Assembly (NCBI GenBank): GCA_005405945.1
Contig: BJHW01000002.1
Coordinates: forward strand, 1,302,001-1,366,000
DNA length: 64,000 nt
Source of the DNA: Streptomyces violaceusniger
GTDB taxonomy: Bacteria > Actinomycetota > Actinomycetes > Streptomycetales > Streptomycetaceae
Direction: 5' to 3'
Position 1 is the stretch's first letter; the number at the start of each line of letters is the position of its first letter. The position numbers were made by a program, and so were the translations under genes. The notes under the pieces were generated by a model, which made no database searches, had not been told where the DNA came from, and was given only the letters and a program-made list of their open reading frames with translations. Positions 8,888 to 18,411 of this stretch are shown here, piece after piece.

Positions 8888-8971
8888 TCAGCGGCGACAG
8901 AGGCCGTCGTCGACGCACCACGCCGAACTCGCGAACAGCGCGAGACAGAGCAGACGGGCGGGTGCGGACAT
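8888..8971 (-). CDS. Putative 27-residue leader peptide with three Cys codons
   Basis: A short ORF with ATG and GGAG three bases upstream, ending 111 bases before the transporter start. It has Cys at residues 9, 19 and 25 and ends LCRR. The leader-to-gene interval contains GC-rich segments able to form hairpins (a GCGCGCCGCCGCC / GGCGCCGCGC pairing is possible). Cys-containing leader peptides upstream of sulfur genes are known attenuators in actinobacteria. The assignment here rests on position, ribosome-binding site and Cys content only. Confidence 0.45.
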   Translation of the reverse strand: MSAPARLLCLALFASSAWCVDDGLCRR

Positions 8972-9062
8972 GTACTCCAGGATATGGTCCGGGTTTCAAG
9001 AATTGGACCCCGGTCTCACCATGCGGTCTGTGGAGTCAGCCACAGGCGGGGATGGCCTCGGG

Positions 9063-9824
9063 TCAGCCGTCCTCACCCCGCTCGGCGGTGTCCGCGAGAC
9101 CGACGTACATCGAGTGGTGCAGCTCCGCCACATGGTCCCGGAGGAGGGCGGCCGCCGAGGCGGCGTCCCTCGCGGCGAGGGCGGCCCTGATGGCCTTGTG
9201 CTGTTCGTTGCTGCCGCGGAGGTAGTCCAGCGGATACGGCAGGAAGTACGCGTACAGCTCTCCGGTGACCCGTTCGTACATCCCCAGCGCGGAGGGCAGC
9301 CCGGCGCCCTCGGCGAGGGCCAGGTGGAACCGCTTGTCGCCGGCGTGGAACTCGGCCCAGCTCTCGGCCGCGTCCATCTCCCGGACGCACTCGTCGAGCC
9401 GGTCGAGCCCCGCCTGGTCGAGCCGCTCGGCGGCCAGCTGCGCGAAACCGGCCTCCAGCACGATGCGCTCGTCGATCAGCCGGTGCACCCGTTCGCTGTC
9501 CTCCCGGTACGCGGCGACCTGCGCCACGGTGCGGCGGCGCGGCCGCTCCGCGATGAAGGTGCCGCCCGTACGCCCCGGGCGCCGCTGGACGACGCCCTCG
9601 CGCTCCAGGGTGGTGAGGGCCCGGCGGACGGTGATCTCGCCGACCCCGAGCGCCGCCGCCGTGGCCCGGACATTGGGCAGTCGCTCGCCGGGCGCCAGCA
9701 GTCCCAGGTCCACCGCCAGCGAGATCCGGGCCCGTACGGTGTCGACGGCGCTGGTGCGGCGGATCGCGGCGAGGGCGCTGCTGGTCAGGGCGCTCGGTGC
9801 GCCGGACGGTTCCTGGGTCGCCAT
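9063..9824 (-). CDS. GntR family regulator, FadR subfamily
   Basis: A 253-residue regulator. The N-terminal winged helix has LPNVRATAAALGVGEITVRR (in part: ALGVGEITVRRALTTLE), followed by an all-helical FCD ligand domain with the metal-binding His pattern spread through HLALAEG and DHVAEL. The chosen ATG follows GAGGGG, and a TACGCT -10-like hexamer sits only 8 bases upstream, so initiation may be leaderless. It is divergent from a nitrilase-family amidohydrolase and an amino-acid-type permease, its likely targets. The ligand is probably an organic or amino acid (inferred). Confidence 0.87.
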   Translation of the reverse strand: MATQEPSGAPSALTSSALAAIRRTSAVDTVRARISLAVDLGLLAPGERLPNVRATAAALGVGEITVRRALTTLEREGVVQRRPGRTGGTFIAERPRRRTVAQVAAYREDSERVHRLIDERIVLEAGFAQLAAERLDQAGLDRLDECVREMDAAESWAEFHAGDKRFHLALAEGAGLPSALGMYERVTGELYAYFLPYPLDYLRGSNEQHKAIRAALAARDAASAAALLRDHVAELHHSMYVGLADTAERGEDG

Positions 9825-9979
9825 CCCCTCAGCGTAGGCACCCCGCCCGCGGCCTCCGCGCGGTCCTCGCACGGGGGCCGCCGCTTTGCGGAACCGTAAC
9901 CTCCGGGGGTTTACCTGATCAAAGTGAGCATGTTTTCATGGCTCGCATTCACCCCTGGAGCCCCCTGTCGAAGGCACTG

Positions 9980-10783
9980 ATGAAGATCTCCGGACTGCAG
10001 ACGGCGGGAACGCCCGGCGACGTCGACGCCAACCTCCGCGAACTGGACGCGGCGTGCCGCCGGGCCCGTGCCGAAGGCGCCGAACTCCTGATCACCCCCG
10101 AGCTGTTCGTCACCGGCTACGACATCGGCGACACCGTCCGCGACCTGGCCCGCACCGATCTGCTCGCTCCGGCACAGGAGATCGCCGCCGCCCACGGCAT
10201 CGCGCTCGTCCTCGGAGCCCCCGAGTACGACGACGGCGCCTACTACAACAGCGCCTTCTTCATGGACCCGGCCGGAGCGATCCTCGGCCGCCACCGCAAG
10301 ACCCATCTCTTCGGCGAACTCGACCGCAGGTACTTCACACCGGGCGACCGGACCGCTCCCGTCATCACGTACGCGGGCGTCCGGATCGCGATGCTGATCT
10401 GCTACGACGTGGAGTTCCCGGAGAACGTACGGGCCGCCGCCCTCGCCGGCGCGGACCTGGTCGCGGTCCCGACCGCCCAGATGCAACCGTACGAGTTCAT
10501 CGCCGAGCACCTGCTGAGGGTGCGCGCCTGGGAAAACCAGATCTACATCGCCTACGTCAACCATGACGGCGACGAGGGTTCACTGCGCTACGTCGGCCGC
10601 AGCTCCATCGTGAGCCCGTCGGCGACCGTGCTGGACAGCGTCGAACACGGCAACCGGCTGCTCTTCGCCACCGTGGAACCGCACACGGTCCGGGAAGCGC
10701 GCAAGGCCAATCCGTATCTGGCCGACCTCCGGCCCGACCTCTTCACCCCGTCCGCCCGCGCCACCAAGGACCCGTCATGCTGA
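9980..10783 (+). CDS. Carbon-nitrogen hydrolase (nitrilase superfamily amidase)
   Basis: A 267-residue enzyme with the Glu-Lys-Cys triad of the family: Glu in TPELFVTGY, Lys in HRKTHLFGE, Cys in LICYDVEFPEN. The length fits the small amidase branches. I chose the start at 9980 (MKISGLQT, GAAGG five bases upstream) because family homology begins there; an upstream in-frame ATG at 9938 would add 14 residues that look unrelated. Its stop overlaps the start of an APC permease, so the two are co-translated: import an amide or amine-containing compound, then hydrolyse it (inferred). The divergent FadR-type regulator probably controls the pair. Confidence 0.86.
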   Translation: MKISGLQTAGTPGDVDANLRELDAACRRARAEGAELLITPELFVTGYDIGDTVRDLARTDLLAPAQEIAAAHGIALVLGAPEYDDGAYYNSAFFMDPAGAILGRHRKTHLFGELDRRYFTPGDRTAPVITYAGVRIAMLICYDVEFPENVRAAALAGADLVAVPTAQMQPYEFIAEHLLRVRAWENQIYIAYVNHDGDEGSLRYVGRSSIVSPSATVLDSVEHGNRLLFATVEPHTVREARKANPYLADLRPDLFTPSARATKDPSC

Positions 10784-12213
10784 CCGACCCCGATGTGCAC
10801 GCATCCACCCCACAACAGGCCAAGACGAATCTCTCGGGGCGGCTCGGAACCGGTGCCATCGTCTTCATGGTGATCGCCGCCGCCGCGCCCCTCACGGTGG
10901 TCGGCGGCAACGTCCCGCTCGCCATCGCCGGCGGCCCCGGCGCCGGAGCCCCCGTCGGCTTCGCCCTCGCCTCGCTGGTCCTGCTGGTGTTCGCGGTCGG
11001 CTTCGTCACCATGACGCCCCACGTTCCGCAGGCCGGGGCCTTCTACGCCTACGCCACCCGTGGCCTGGGGGACCGGGTCGGAGTGGGCACGGCCGCCGTC
11101 GCGCTCGTCGCGTACACGGCGATCCAGGTCGGCGTCTACGGCTATCTGGGATGGGCGGTGAACGATGTCCTCCACACCTTCGGCGGGCCGTCCCTGCCCT
11201 GGTGGGTGTGGGCGCTGGCAGCGCTCGGCATCGTGGCCTTCCTCGGCTACCGCCATATCGACCTCAGCTCCAAGGTCCTCGGTGTGGCACTCGTCCTGGA
11301 GATCGCGGTGGTGCTCGTCCTGGACGCCGGGATCTTCGCCCGGGGCGGCGCCCACGGTGTCAACGTCGAGTCGTTCACCCCGCATGCGGCGTTCTCCGGA
11401 CCGCTGGGCGTGGCCGTGCTCTTCGCCATCACCGGATTCATCGGCTTCGAGGCCACCGCCGTCTTCCGGGACGAGGCCCGCGACCCGGAGCGGACCATCC
11501 CCCGGGCCACCTATCTCGCCGTCCTGATCATCGGCGGGTTCTACACGCTGTCCTGCTGGGCGCTGGTCCTGGCGGCGGGCACCGGTGACGCCCCGGCCGT
11601 GGCCCAGAAGACCCTGGACGGGCGGGGCAACATGCTCATGGACACCGCCCAGGCCTACGTCGGCACCGCGCTGCGGGACGTCATGCAGGTGCTGCTGCTC
11701 AGCAGCCTCTTCGCCTGTGTGCTCTCCTTCCACAACGTCATCGCCCGCTACACCTTCACCCTCGCCCGTAGGGACCTCCTCCCCGCACGGCTGGGCGTCG
11801 TCCATCCGCGCCACCACTCGCCGTCCGTCTCCTCGGTCGTCCAGACCGGCACCGCGCTGGTCCTGGTCGTGTGCTGCGCCATCGCCGGACTGGATCCGCT
11901 GGTGGGCGTCTTCGGCTCCATGGCGGGGGTGGCGACGGTCGGCATGATCCTGCTCATGCTCATCACCTCCATCGCCGTGGTCGCCTTCTTCGCGCGCCAC
12001 GCCCGGCTCGCCTCGGGCAGGACGTGGCAGACCCGGATCGCGCCGGTGCTGGCCGTGGCCGGACTGCTGACCGCGCTGTGGCTGGTGTTCTCCAACTTCA
12101 CCCTCGTCACCGGCGTCGGTGTGGGTGCGAGCGTCGTCCTCGGCGTCATCCCCTTCCTCGCGCTCATCGCGGGCCTGGTCCGAGGGGACCGCGGCGCGCG
12201 GGAGCGGGCGTGA
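10777..12213 (+). CDS. APC family amino acid/amine permease
   Basis: A 478-residue polytopic membrane protein with about 12 predicted helices. APC features are GxGxIVF-like GTGAIVFMVIAAAAP in the first helix and the conserved GFEATAVFRDEARDPERTIPRA block (in part: DEARDPERTIPRA) between helices 6 and 7. The ATG lies inside the 3' end of the nitrilase-type gene (7-base overlap), marking a two-gene operon that ends in a hairpin. Substrate not deducible; an amino acid, amine or amide is likely given the partner enzyme. Confidence 0.87.
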   Translation: MLTDPDVHASTPQQAKTNLSGRLGTGAIVFMVIAAAAPLTVVGGNVPLAIAGGPGAGAPVGFALASLVLLVFAVGFVTMTPHVPQAGAFYAYATRGLGDRVGVGTAAVALVAYTAIQVGVYGYLGWAVNDVLHTFGGPSLPWWVWALAALGIVAFLGYRHIDLSSKVLGVALVLEIAVVLVLDAGIFARGGAHGVNVESFTPHAAFSGPLGVAVLFAITGFIGFEATAVFRDEARDPERTIPRATYLAVLIIGGFYTLSCWALVLAAGTGDAPAVAQKTLDGRGNMLMDTAQAYVGTALRDVMQVLLLSSLFACVLSFHNVIARYTFTLARRDLLPARLGVVHPRHHSPSVSSVVQTGTALVLVVCCAIAGLDPLVGVFGSMAGVATVGMILLMLITSIAVVAFFARHARLASGRTWQTRIAPVLAVAGLLTALWLVFSNFTLVTGVGVGASVVLGVIPFLALIAGLVRGDRGARERA

Positions 12214-12226
12214 GAACCGCCCGGCC

Positions 12227-12254
12227 GGCCGCCCGGGCAATTCCACGGGCGGCC
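12227..12254. terminator. Hairpin terminator
   Basis: GGCCGCCCG and CGGGCGGCC form a 9-bp stem with a 10-base loop directly after the permease stop and before the convergent AraC gene. Confidence 0.6.
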
Positions 12255-12278
12255 GCACCCGGACCACGGTACGGAGCG

Positions 12279-13144
12279 TCAGACCGCCGTCCGCTCCACG
12301 GGGATCCACAGCTCCGCGTCCGCCCGCGCCCCGTCCTGCGACAGCCGGGTGCGCAGGATCTCCGGCCCCGGCCTGCTCTGGTACGGGTTGGACGGGAACC
12401 ACTGCGTGAAGACGTCCCGCCACAGGTACTGGAGCGCCTGCGGGAACGGCCCGGAGTTCTCGAAGACGGCCCATGTCCCCGCCGGGACGGCGAGCGTGTC
12501 CAGGTCCTCCGGAGCGGCGGCCCCGGTCACCACCCCGTGGTAGTAGTCGAGTTCGGTTCCCTCGGCCCGGCTCGGGTCCAGGTTGTCGCTCGCCCCCAGG
12601 ATCCCCTCCGGCTCCTGATCGGACAGGGCGGCGATCCGCCGTATCGTCTCCTGGCCGAGCCCCCGGATGAACTCCGCGATCCGCGGATTCACCCCTCATG
12701 GACGAGCGGAACCCGGACCTTCCTGCCGACCACCTGGAACCGCTCCTTCTCCACGACCCGGTATCGCATACTGCCGCTCCCTTCGACGATGAGGCGGAAG
12801 GACATCCGCGGCTGGGAGCTCAGCGAGGCACCCGCCCGCCGGGCCTCGCCCGGGCCCACACCGTGCATGGCCCGGAACGCCCGCGCGAACGCCTCCCCCG
12901 AGCCGTAGCCGTAGCGCACCGCGATCTCCAGGAGCGTCCGCTCCCCGGCGAGCACCTCGGCCCCCGCGAGGGTGAGCCGTCTGCGCCGGATGTACTCCGA
13001 CAGCGAGATCCCCGCGAGCGCCGAGAACAGCCGTCGGAAGTGGTACTCCGACGTCATCGCGATCCGCGCCGGCTCGGCCACCTCGATCCGCTGATCCAGA
13101 TGTGCGTCGATGTGGTCCAGGGCCTCGTTCAGCCGCTCCAGCAC
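12279..13144 (-). CDS. AraC family regulator with GyrI-like effector-binding domain (one apparent frameshift)
   Basis: Residues 1-110 form the double helix-turn-helix of AraC/XylS proteins (YHFRRLFSALAG, ISLSEYIRRRRLTLA, IAVRYGYGSGEAFARAFR). The C-terminal half is a GyrI/SOUL-type small-molecule domain (AGTWAVFENSGPFP). The frame breaks between the halves at the C run 12692-12695; adding one base restores VHEGVNPRIAEF and a 288-residue protein of normal length. The alternative is a coupled two-gene arrangement, since GTG overlaps the premature TGA, but split versions are unusual. The start is GTG with AAGGAG six bases upstream. No obvious partner gene. Confidence 0.78.
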
Positions 13145-13396
13145 CTCGGTCTCCTTCCTTGACGCTGATCACGTTAGGAAGCCGGCACCCTGCCGGACCC
13201 GACATCCTGTGCCCGGTCCGGTCGGGTACGCCGGTTCGCCACGGACCGTCCCGGCCGTCGCTTTGCCCGGGTTCCGGGGTGGGTTCAGCTGTACGTCCGT
13301 TCGGTCACCTTTTCATCACAACGCATACACGACTCTCCCGCTTCGCCGCCGCCGCGCCGCATGATGCACCCCACCATCCACGCACCGGGGAGACAC

Positions 13397-13755
13397 ATGG
13401 GCACCCGCACCGTCCAAGCCGCGGCAGTCATCGCCATCGCCCTGCTCCTGACCGGCTGTTCCACCGGCGGTGACGCCCGCGACAAGACCACCCCGAGCAG
13501 CACCCCGGCCCCCGCCGAGAAGGCCGAGGTCACCCGGGCCTGTGTCGATGCCATCGCCGACCGGGCCGCCGCCCACAAGGGCGGAGCGGTCCGCTCCCAC
13601 CCCGCCCCCGCGCCCTGCGCCCGGCTGTCGGACGCCGACTATCTGGACGCCTATATGAAGGGTCTCGAACAGGCGCATCGCGTCGCGCGGAAGACCCCTC
13701 AGGGGAGACCGGCAAGGGGGAGACCGACAAGGGGGCCGACGGCGGGGGAAGCTGA
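13397..13755 (+). CDS. Small secreted lipoprotein of unknown function (one apparent frameshift)
   Basis: A lipoprotein signal peptide ends in the lipobox LLTGC, so the mature protein should be anchored to the outer face of the membrane. The mature part is ~100 residues, with two further Cys that may pair and the segment ARLSDADYLDAYMKGLEQAHR. At 13689-13690 the frame needs one extra G to give a short Gly/Asp/Lys tail and a stop at 13753; without it the frame runs on in low-complexity Arg/Pro. GGGGAG lies just before the ATG. Related small lipoproteins are common in Streptomyces and uncharacterised. It overlaps the convergent pentapeptide gene by about 55 bases. Confidence 0.6.
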
Positions 13756-14420
13756 CCCGGGGCGCCCTTCGCGGCCCGGGCCGGATGGTCGGCGCAGGAG
13801 ACCCGTGCGCTCGACCGGGAGCCGTCCGGGCAGAGGACGTTCTCCCAACTCGTCGTCGAGACATCCGCATCCCGCAGCTTCGCGCCGCGGAGATCGGAGT
13901 CGGACACCGTGGCTCCGGCCAGGTCGGCGCCGCTCAGATCCGCTCCGTTGAGGCCGACATGGGTGAGGGACGCCGCCCGCAGATACACGCCGTCCAGCCG
14001 TGCGCCCTCGAAACTGACATCGGTGAGCAGACCCCTGCCGAGCCTGGCGCCGCTCAGATCGGCGCCGCGCAGATCGACCTGAGAGAGGGTGGCGGAGGTG
14101 AGGTCCGCCCGCCGGAGGTCGGCGCCCCGCAGATCGACGTTCTCCAGCGACACCGCGGTCAGCCGCGCCGCGTAGAGGTTGCCGCGCCGCAGATTGGCCT
14201 CGGACACCAGCCCGGTCAGGGTGGACCGTTCGAGATTGACGCACCGCAGCTTCTTCTGCCACAGGTCGCCACCGGCCACGGTGCGGCTGGAGAGATCCTT
14301 GCCCGTACGGCCGGTACAGCTCCGGCCGTGGTCGTCACCCTCCCCGCACCCGGCGAACAGGGCCGAGCACAGGGCGGCCACGATGAGGCAGGAGAGCGAG
14401 CGGGGCCACCGCGTGGTCAT
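13699..14420 (-). CDS. Pentapeptide-repeat lipoprotein
   Basis: The N-terminus is a lipoprotein signal (SALFAGCGEG). The body, residues ~45-155, is a run of pentapeptide repeats of the A(D/N)Lxx type, for example VDLRGADLRRADLTSATLSQ and GADLSGADLAGATV, predicting a right-handed beta-helix outside the membrane. As drawn the frame would run on opposite the neighbouring lipoprotein; adding one base in the C run at 13765-13767 gives a natural stop at 13699 and a 240-residue protein. It is 20 bases downstream of the ferritin-like gene and probably in its operon. Extracytoplasmic pentapeptide proteins have no general function; DNA-gyrase protection is unlikely for a lipoprotein. Confidence 0.72.
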
Positions 14421-14440
14421 GGGCCGACCCACCACGGGTG

Positions 14441-14974
14441 TCAGACGCCGATCAGATCCACCAGATCGTCGGCGTGCTCCTCCTCTTCTTCCAGGATCGA
14501 CTCCATCAGCCGCCGGGTGGTCGGGTCGTGTTCGCCCAGCCAGCGGATGATCTCCTGATAGCTGGCGATCACGATGCGCTCGGCGAGCAGATTGTGCTCC
14601 AGCATCGCCTTGAGGTCGTTCTTGGCCGGGGTGGTGTAGTCGGTGTGGGAGCGCTGGGTCAGCGAGGCGGGGTCGAAGTCGGGGTCGCCGCCGAGCTGGG
14701 AGACGCGTTCGGCGGCGCGCAGCGCGTGCTGCATCTCCTGCTTCGCGTGCTCGGTGAACTCCGAGGACACCTGGGCGCGGTCGATCCCGCTGGCCGAGAT
14801 GGCGTGGCGGGTGTAGCGCAGCCAGCACACCACCTCGGTCGCGATGACGTCGTTGAGGATGCCGATGACCCGGTCCTTGTCCAGACCGTAGGCGTCCGTC
14901 ACCGGGCCCGCCGCCATCTTCCGGCGGGCCTCGTCGCGGATCCTGGTCACGTCCAGCACGAAGTCGTCGCTCAT
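14441..14974 (-). CDS. Ferritin-like (bacterioferritin/Dps-type) diiron protein
   Basis: A 177-residue four-helix protein. Candidate diiron ligands are Glu in ATEVVCWLRYTRH, the ExxxH in EHAKQEMQHAL, Glu in NLLAERIVIASYQE and the late EEEEEHADDLVDL. The pattern is that of the ferritin-like family with an N-terminal extension, not classical Dps. The likely role is iron oxidation/storage or peroxide protection in the cytosol. It heads a two-gene unit with the pentapeptide lipoprotein. The ATG sits 7-10 bases after a purine-rich GAGAGG stretch. Confidence 0.8.
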   Translation of the reverse strand: MSDDFVLDVTRIRDEARRKMAAGPVTDAYGLDKDRVIGILNDVIATEVVCWLRYTRHAISASGIDRAQVSSEFTEHAKQEMQHALRAAERVSQLGGDPDFDPASLTQRSHTDYTTPAKNDLKAMLEHNLLAERIVIASYQEIIRWLGEHDPTTRRLMESILEEEEEHADDLVDLIGV

Positions 14975-15142
14975 CGGTGCCCTCTCTGCTCTCCTCGGCT
15001 TGGGCGAGTGTTCCCCGCCGGGGCCCGGAGGGGAGCGGGCGGAGCGAGAAGATGACTGGATCGCCGCACAGCGCCAGCCGATCGGCGGTATCCGGCGCCG
15101 GTGCGGTGTCGTCGCGGCCTCAGATGCGGTCGGTCGAGGGGT

Positions 15143-16026
15143 TCATGCGGCACGCACGGTGATGTCGTCGTAGGACTCCAGGAGGGTCCAGCGGGGTGCG
15201 GCGCGCCTTCCGGCGGTCAGCCGGTCGGCCGCCGGGAGCGGGCCCAGGTCCAGGCCGGTGAGGCGGGCGATGTCGGCGACCGGCACCTGGAAGGTGCGGA
15301 AGGCCCCGAGCGGGGAGGGTCTCCCGCTCGCGCGGCCTCCGCCATGACCCGGGCGGCGGTCTCCCGGCTGAGGTCGGGGCTCTGGTCGAGCACATAGGCG
15401 GTGGACGCCAGCTCCCCGTCCTGGAGGAAGGCGGCGACCTTCCAGAACCGCAGCGGCACCTGGATGCCCCGGTAGGGCGGATCGGAGTCCTCGAGCACGG
15501 GCCCGGTGAACACCGTCAGCTTCCTGTCGAACTCCTCGGCGTGGTCCAGCAGGAAGTTCTCCAGCCCCTGCCAGAGCTTCTTGCCCTGGTTGAAGACGTT
15601 CATCTGGGGAGCGGCGTTGGTGTAGTGGAAGGTGTCGTCGTTCGCCATGGACGCGTTCGGACCCCATACGGGATCGAGACGGCGGACCAGATGTCCCTTG
15701 TCCAGCGGGTTGTCCTGGTAGACGGGGTCACCGGCCTGCTGGGCCTCGGGCAGGCGGGGGTCGAAGCGCCATTCGTCCTCGCGCTCCACATCGACGAGGT
15801 GCGCGCCGTCGATCGTGACGGCCGTCGCCGCGGCCAGTCGGCGGTCCGGGCGGAAGACGACGCTGAAGTTGGTGTAGGGCAGGACCGTCGTCTCGGTATC
15901 GGGGCCGACCGGCCGGGGCAGCGGCAGGGAGGGGCCCAGGAAGCGCTCGTTGTAGCCCTTGCGGCCCACCAGGGATGCGGGGCTCGCGGTCTCCGCGTTC
16001 TGCGGGGAATCGGGGGGAGTGGCCAT
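15143..16026 (-). CDS. DNA/RNA non-specific endonuclease, NUC family (one apparent frameshift)
   Basis: A beta-beta-alpha-metal nuclease fold. The catalytic motif is DKGHLVRRLDPVWG (family DRGH), followed by NAAPQMNVFNQGKKLWQGLE with the conserved Asn that holds Mg2+. No signal peptide is seen, which differs from secreted members. The frame shifts near 15317-15319; one restored base joins the last ~55 residues (FRTFQVPVADIARLTG) and gives 294 residues. The start at 16026 is the best Met before the conserved region; its ribosome-binding site is poor, so the true start may be upstream. Monocistronic. Confidence 0.78.
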
Positions 16027-16204
16027 GCCGTTGTCGGTACCGTGCCGTCCGATCACATAATCGGACCGGACCTCCCATCCCGCCCGTATGGTCGAGCGGA
16101 CTCGCCCCACAAGGCCACACCGCGGCGTTAGGGCTGCGCGCCTACGAGCCCGTGGCGGACGGCGCCCTTATGAGTTCCGCGCGGCCGAACCGTGCCCCTA
16201 CGGA

Positions 16205-16243
16205 CTCGGCGCCGGCCAGGCGGGAAGCCTGGCCGGCGCCGAG
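16205..16243. terminator. Strong hairpin terminator
   Basis: CTCGGCGCCGGCCAGGC and its exact complement make a perfect 17-bp stem with loop GGGAA, 19 bases beyond the stop of the molybdenum oxidoreductase operon. Confidence 0.85.
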
Positions 16244-16261
16244 CACTCGACGGTGAGAGCG

Positions 16262-18411
16262 TCAGCCCGCGTGGCCGGGCTCCGGCACGTTCGTCCCCGC
16301 CGACAGGACCCGGTCCGGGCGGATCGGCAGATTGCGGTGGCGGACGCCGGTGGCGTGCCACACCGCGTTGGCGATCGCCGCCGCGGCTCCCACGATGCCG
16401 ACCTCACCCACGCCCTTGATGCCGACCGGGTCGTCCGGGTCCGGGTCGTCCACCCAGTCCGCCTCGACGATCGGCACATCGGCGTTGGCGGCGAAGTGAT
16501 AGCCCGCGAGGTCGGGGGAGACGAGGCCGCCCGAGGCCCGGTCCCTGGCCGCCTCCTCGTGCAGGGCCATGGAAATACCCCAGATCATCCCGCCGACGAG
16601 CTGGTTGCGCGCGGTCAGCGGGTTGACGATCCGGCCCGCCGCGAAGATGCCGAGCATCCGCCGCACCCGGACCTCTCCGCTGGTGACGTCCACGGCCACC
16701 TCGGCGAACTGCGCGCCGAAGGAGTGCCGCTCCTTTTGCGCGAGGGCGCCGATGGCTTCGGTGGTGTCGGAGCGCGCGGTGATCCCTCGGGCGGGATGTC
16801 GCCGCCCAGGGCCAGCCGCTCGCGCAGTTCGCTCACCGCGATCGCCACCGCCCACGCCCAGGAGCGCGTGCCCATCGAGCCACCGGCGAGCATCGCCGGG
16901 CCGAGGTCGCTGTCCGCCATGACCACCCGAACCCGCTCCGGATCCACCGCCAGCCCGTCCGCGGCCACCAGGTTGATGGCGGTCCGGGCGCCGGTGCCGA
17001 TGTCCGCCGCGTTGATGCGCACGGTGAAGGTGCCGTCCGCCTCCGCCGTCACGGCCGCCGTGGACGGCCCGGCCCCGGAGTGGAAGCTGGCCGCCGCCAT
17101 ACCCGTCCCGAGCAGCCACCGCCCCTCGCGGCGCACCCCCGGACGGGGATCCCGGTCCGCCCAGCCGAACCTGCGGGCGCCCTCCTCGTAGCAGGCGACC
17201 AGATTGCGGCTGCTGAACGGCAGGCCCGAGACCGGGCCCCGGTCGGGTTCGTTGCGGACGCGCAGCTCGATCGGGTCGATGCCGGACTTCTCGGCGAGTT
17301 CGTCCAGCGCGCACTCCAGCGCGAACGAGCCCGGTGCCTCGCCGGGCGCGCGCATGAAGGTCGGGGTCGGCACATCGAGCCGTACGACGCGGTCGCTGGT
17401 GTAGTGCGCGTCGGCGTCGTACATCACGCGGCCCACCGAGGCGCTCCGCTCGACGAACTCGTGGACCGTCGACGTGACGCACTCGGACCGGTGGTCGAGC
17501 GCCCGCAGCCGCCCCGACTCGTCGGCGCCGAGCCTGACCCGCTGCGCGGTGGGGCTGCGGTAGCCGATCGTCGAGAACATCTGGCGGCGGGTCATCACGA
17601 CGCGCACCGGGCGCTGGAGAACGGTCGCGGCCATGGCGGCGGCCACCTGGTGCGGGCGGGTGGTCTTGGAGCCGAAGCCGCCGCCGACGTGCTCGGACCG
17701 CACCCGTACCGACTCCGCGTCGAGGGAGAAGATCTGCGCGAGCTCGGCGGCCACCATCATGCTGCCCTGGTTGGAGTCGAAGACCTCCAGCCGGCCGCCG
17801 TCCCAGTGGGCCGTCGCCGCGTGCGGCTCCATGGGGTTGTGGTGTTCTTCCGGGGTGGTGTACTCGGAGTCCACGACGAAGGTGGACGCGGCGAGTTCGG
17901 CCTCGACGTCCCCCTTCGACGCCACCGCCGGCCCGAAGGGCGAATCCGGAGGGGTGTACATATCCGGGTGTCCGGCGGTGAAGCCGATGTCGTGCGGCTC
18001 CTGCTCGTACCGGACGACCAGCGCCTCCGCGGCCTCCCTGGCCTGCTCGGGCCGCTCGGCGAGGACCAGCGCCACCGGCCAGCCCATGAAGGGGACGCGG
18101 TCGTTCTGGAAGACCCCGAGGATCGGGTCGGGCTTCCCGATCATGCCCATGTAGTCCAGGTTGACGCGCGGGGCGTTCTGGTGGTGGATGACCGCGAGGA
18201 CACCGGGCATGGCGAGGACCGGCTCGGACTCGATCGAGCTGATACGGCCGCGGGCCACGGTGGACAGCACCATCCAGCCGTGGGCGAGGTCGGGCAGAGG
18301 GATGTCGCCCGCGTAGCGGGCCGCTCCGGTGACCTTCTCCCGGCCCTCCACGCGGGTGCGCGCGGTGCCGAAGGCGCCCGTCGTCGTGGTGGCTCCGGTC
18401 GTCGTGGTCAT
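16262..18411 (-). CDS. Molybdenum-cofactor subunit of a xanthine-dehydrogenase-family aldehyde oxidoreductase (one apparent frameshift)
   Basis: A ~716-residue molybdopterin-binding large subunit of the PaoC/XdhA type. It shows EHVGGGFGSKTTRPHQ, FMRAPGEAPGSFALECALDE (in part: MRAPGEAPGSFALE) and GVGEVGIVGAAAAIANA, the last containing the catalytic Glu of the family (GVGE). The frame breaks at the C run 16784-16786; one base restores PEGITARSDTTEA. The start codon overlaps the stop of the FAD subunit gene (ATGA), so three coupled subunits follow the order 2Fe-2S, FAD, Mo. Likely reaction: hydroxylation of an aldehyde to an acid using water, passing electrons to FAD. Confidence 0.88.

Noticed and set aside
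12279..13144. Two separate genes, an AraC-only protein and a GyrI-like protein
   Set aside because: One restored base in a C run yields the standard fused AraC-GyrI protein, and the same error type recurs across the window.
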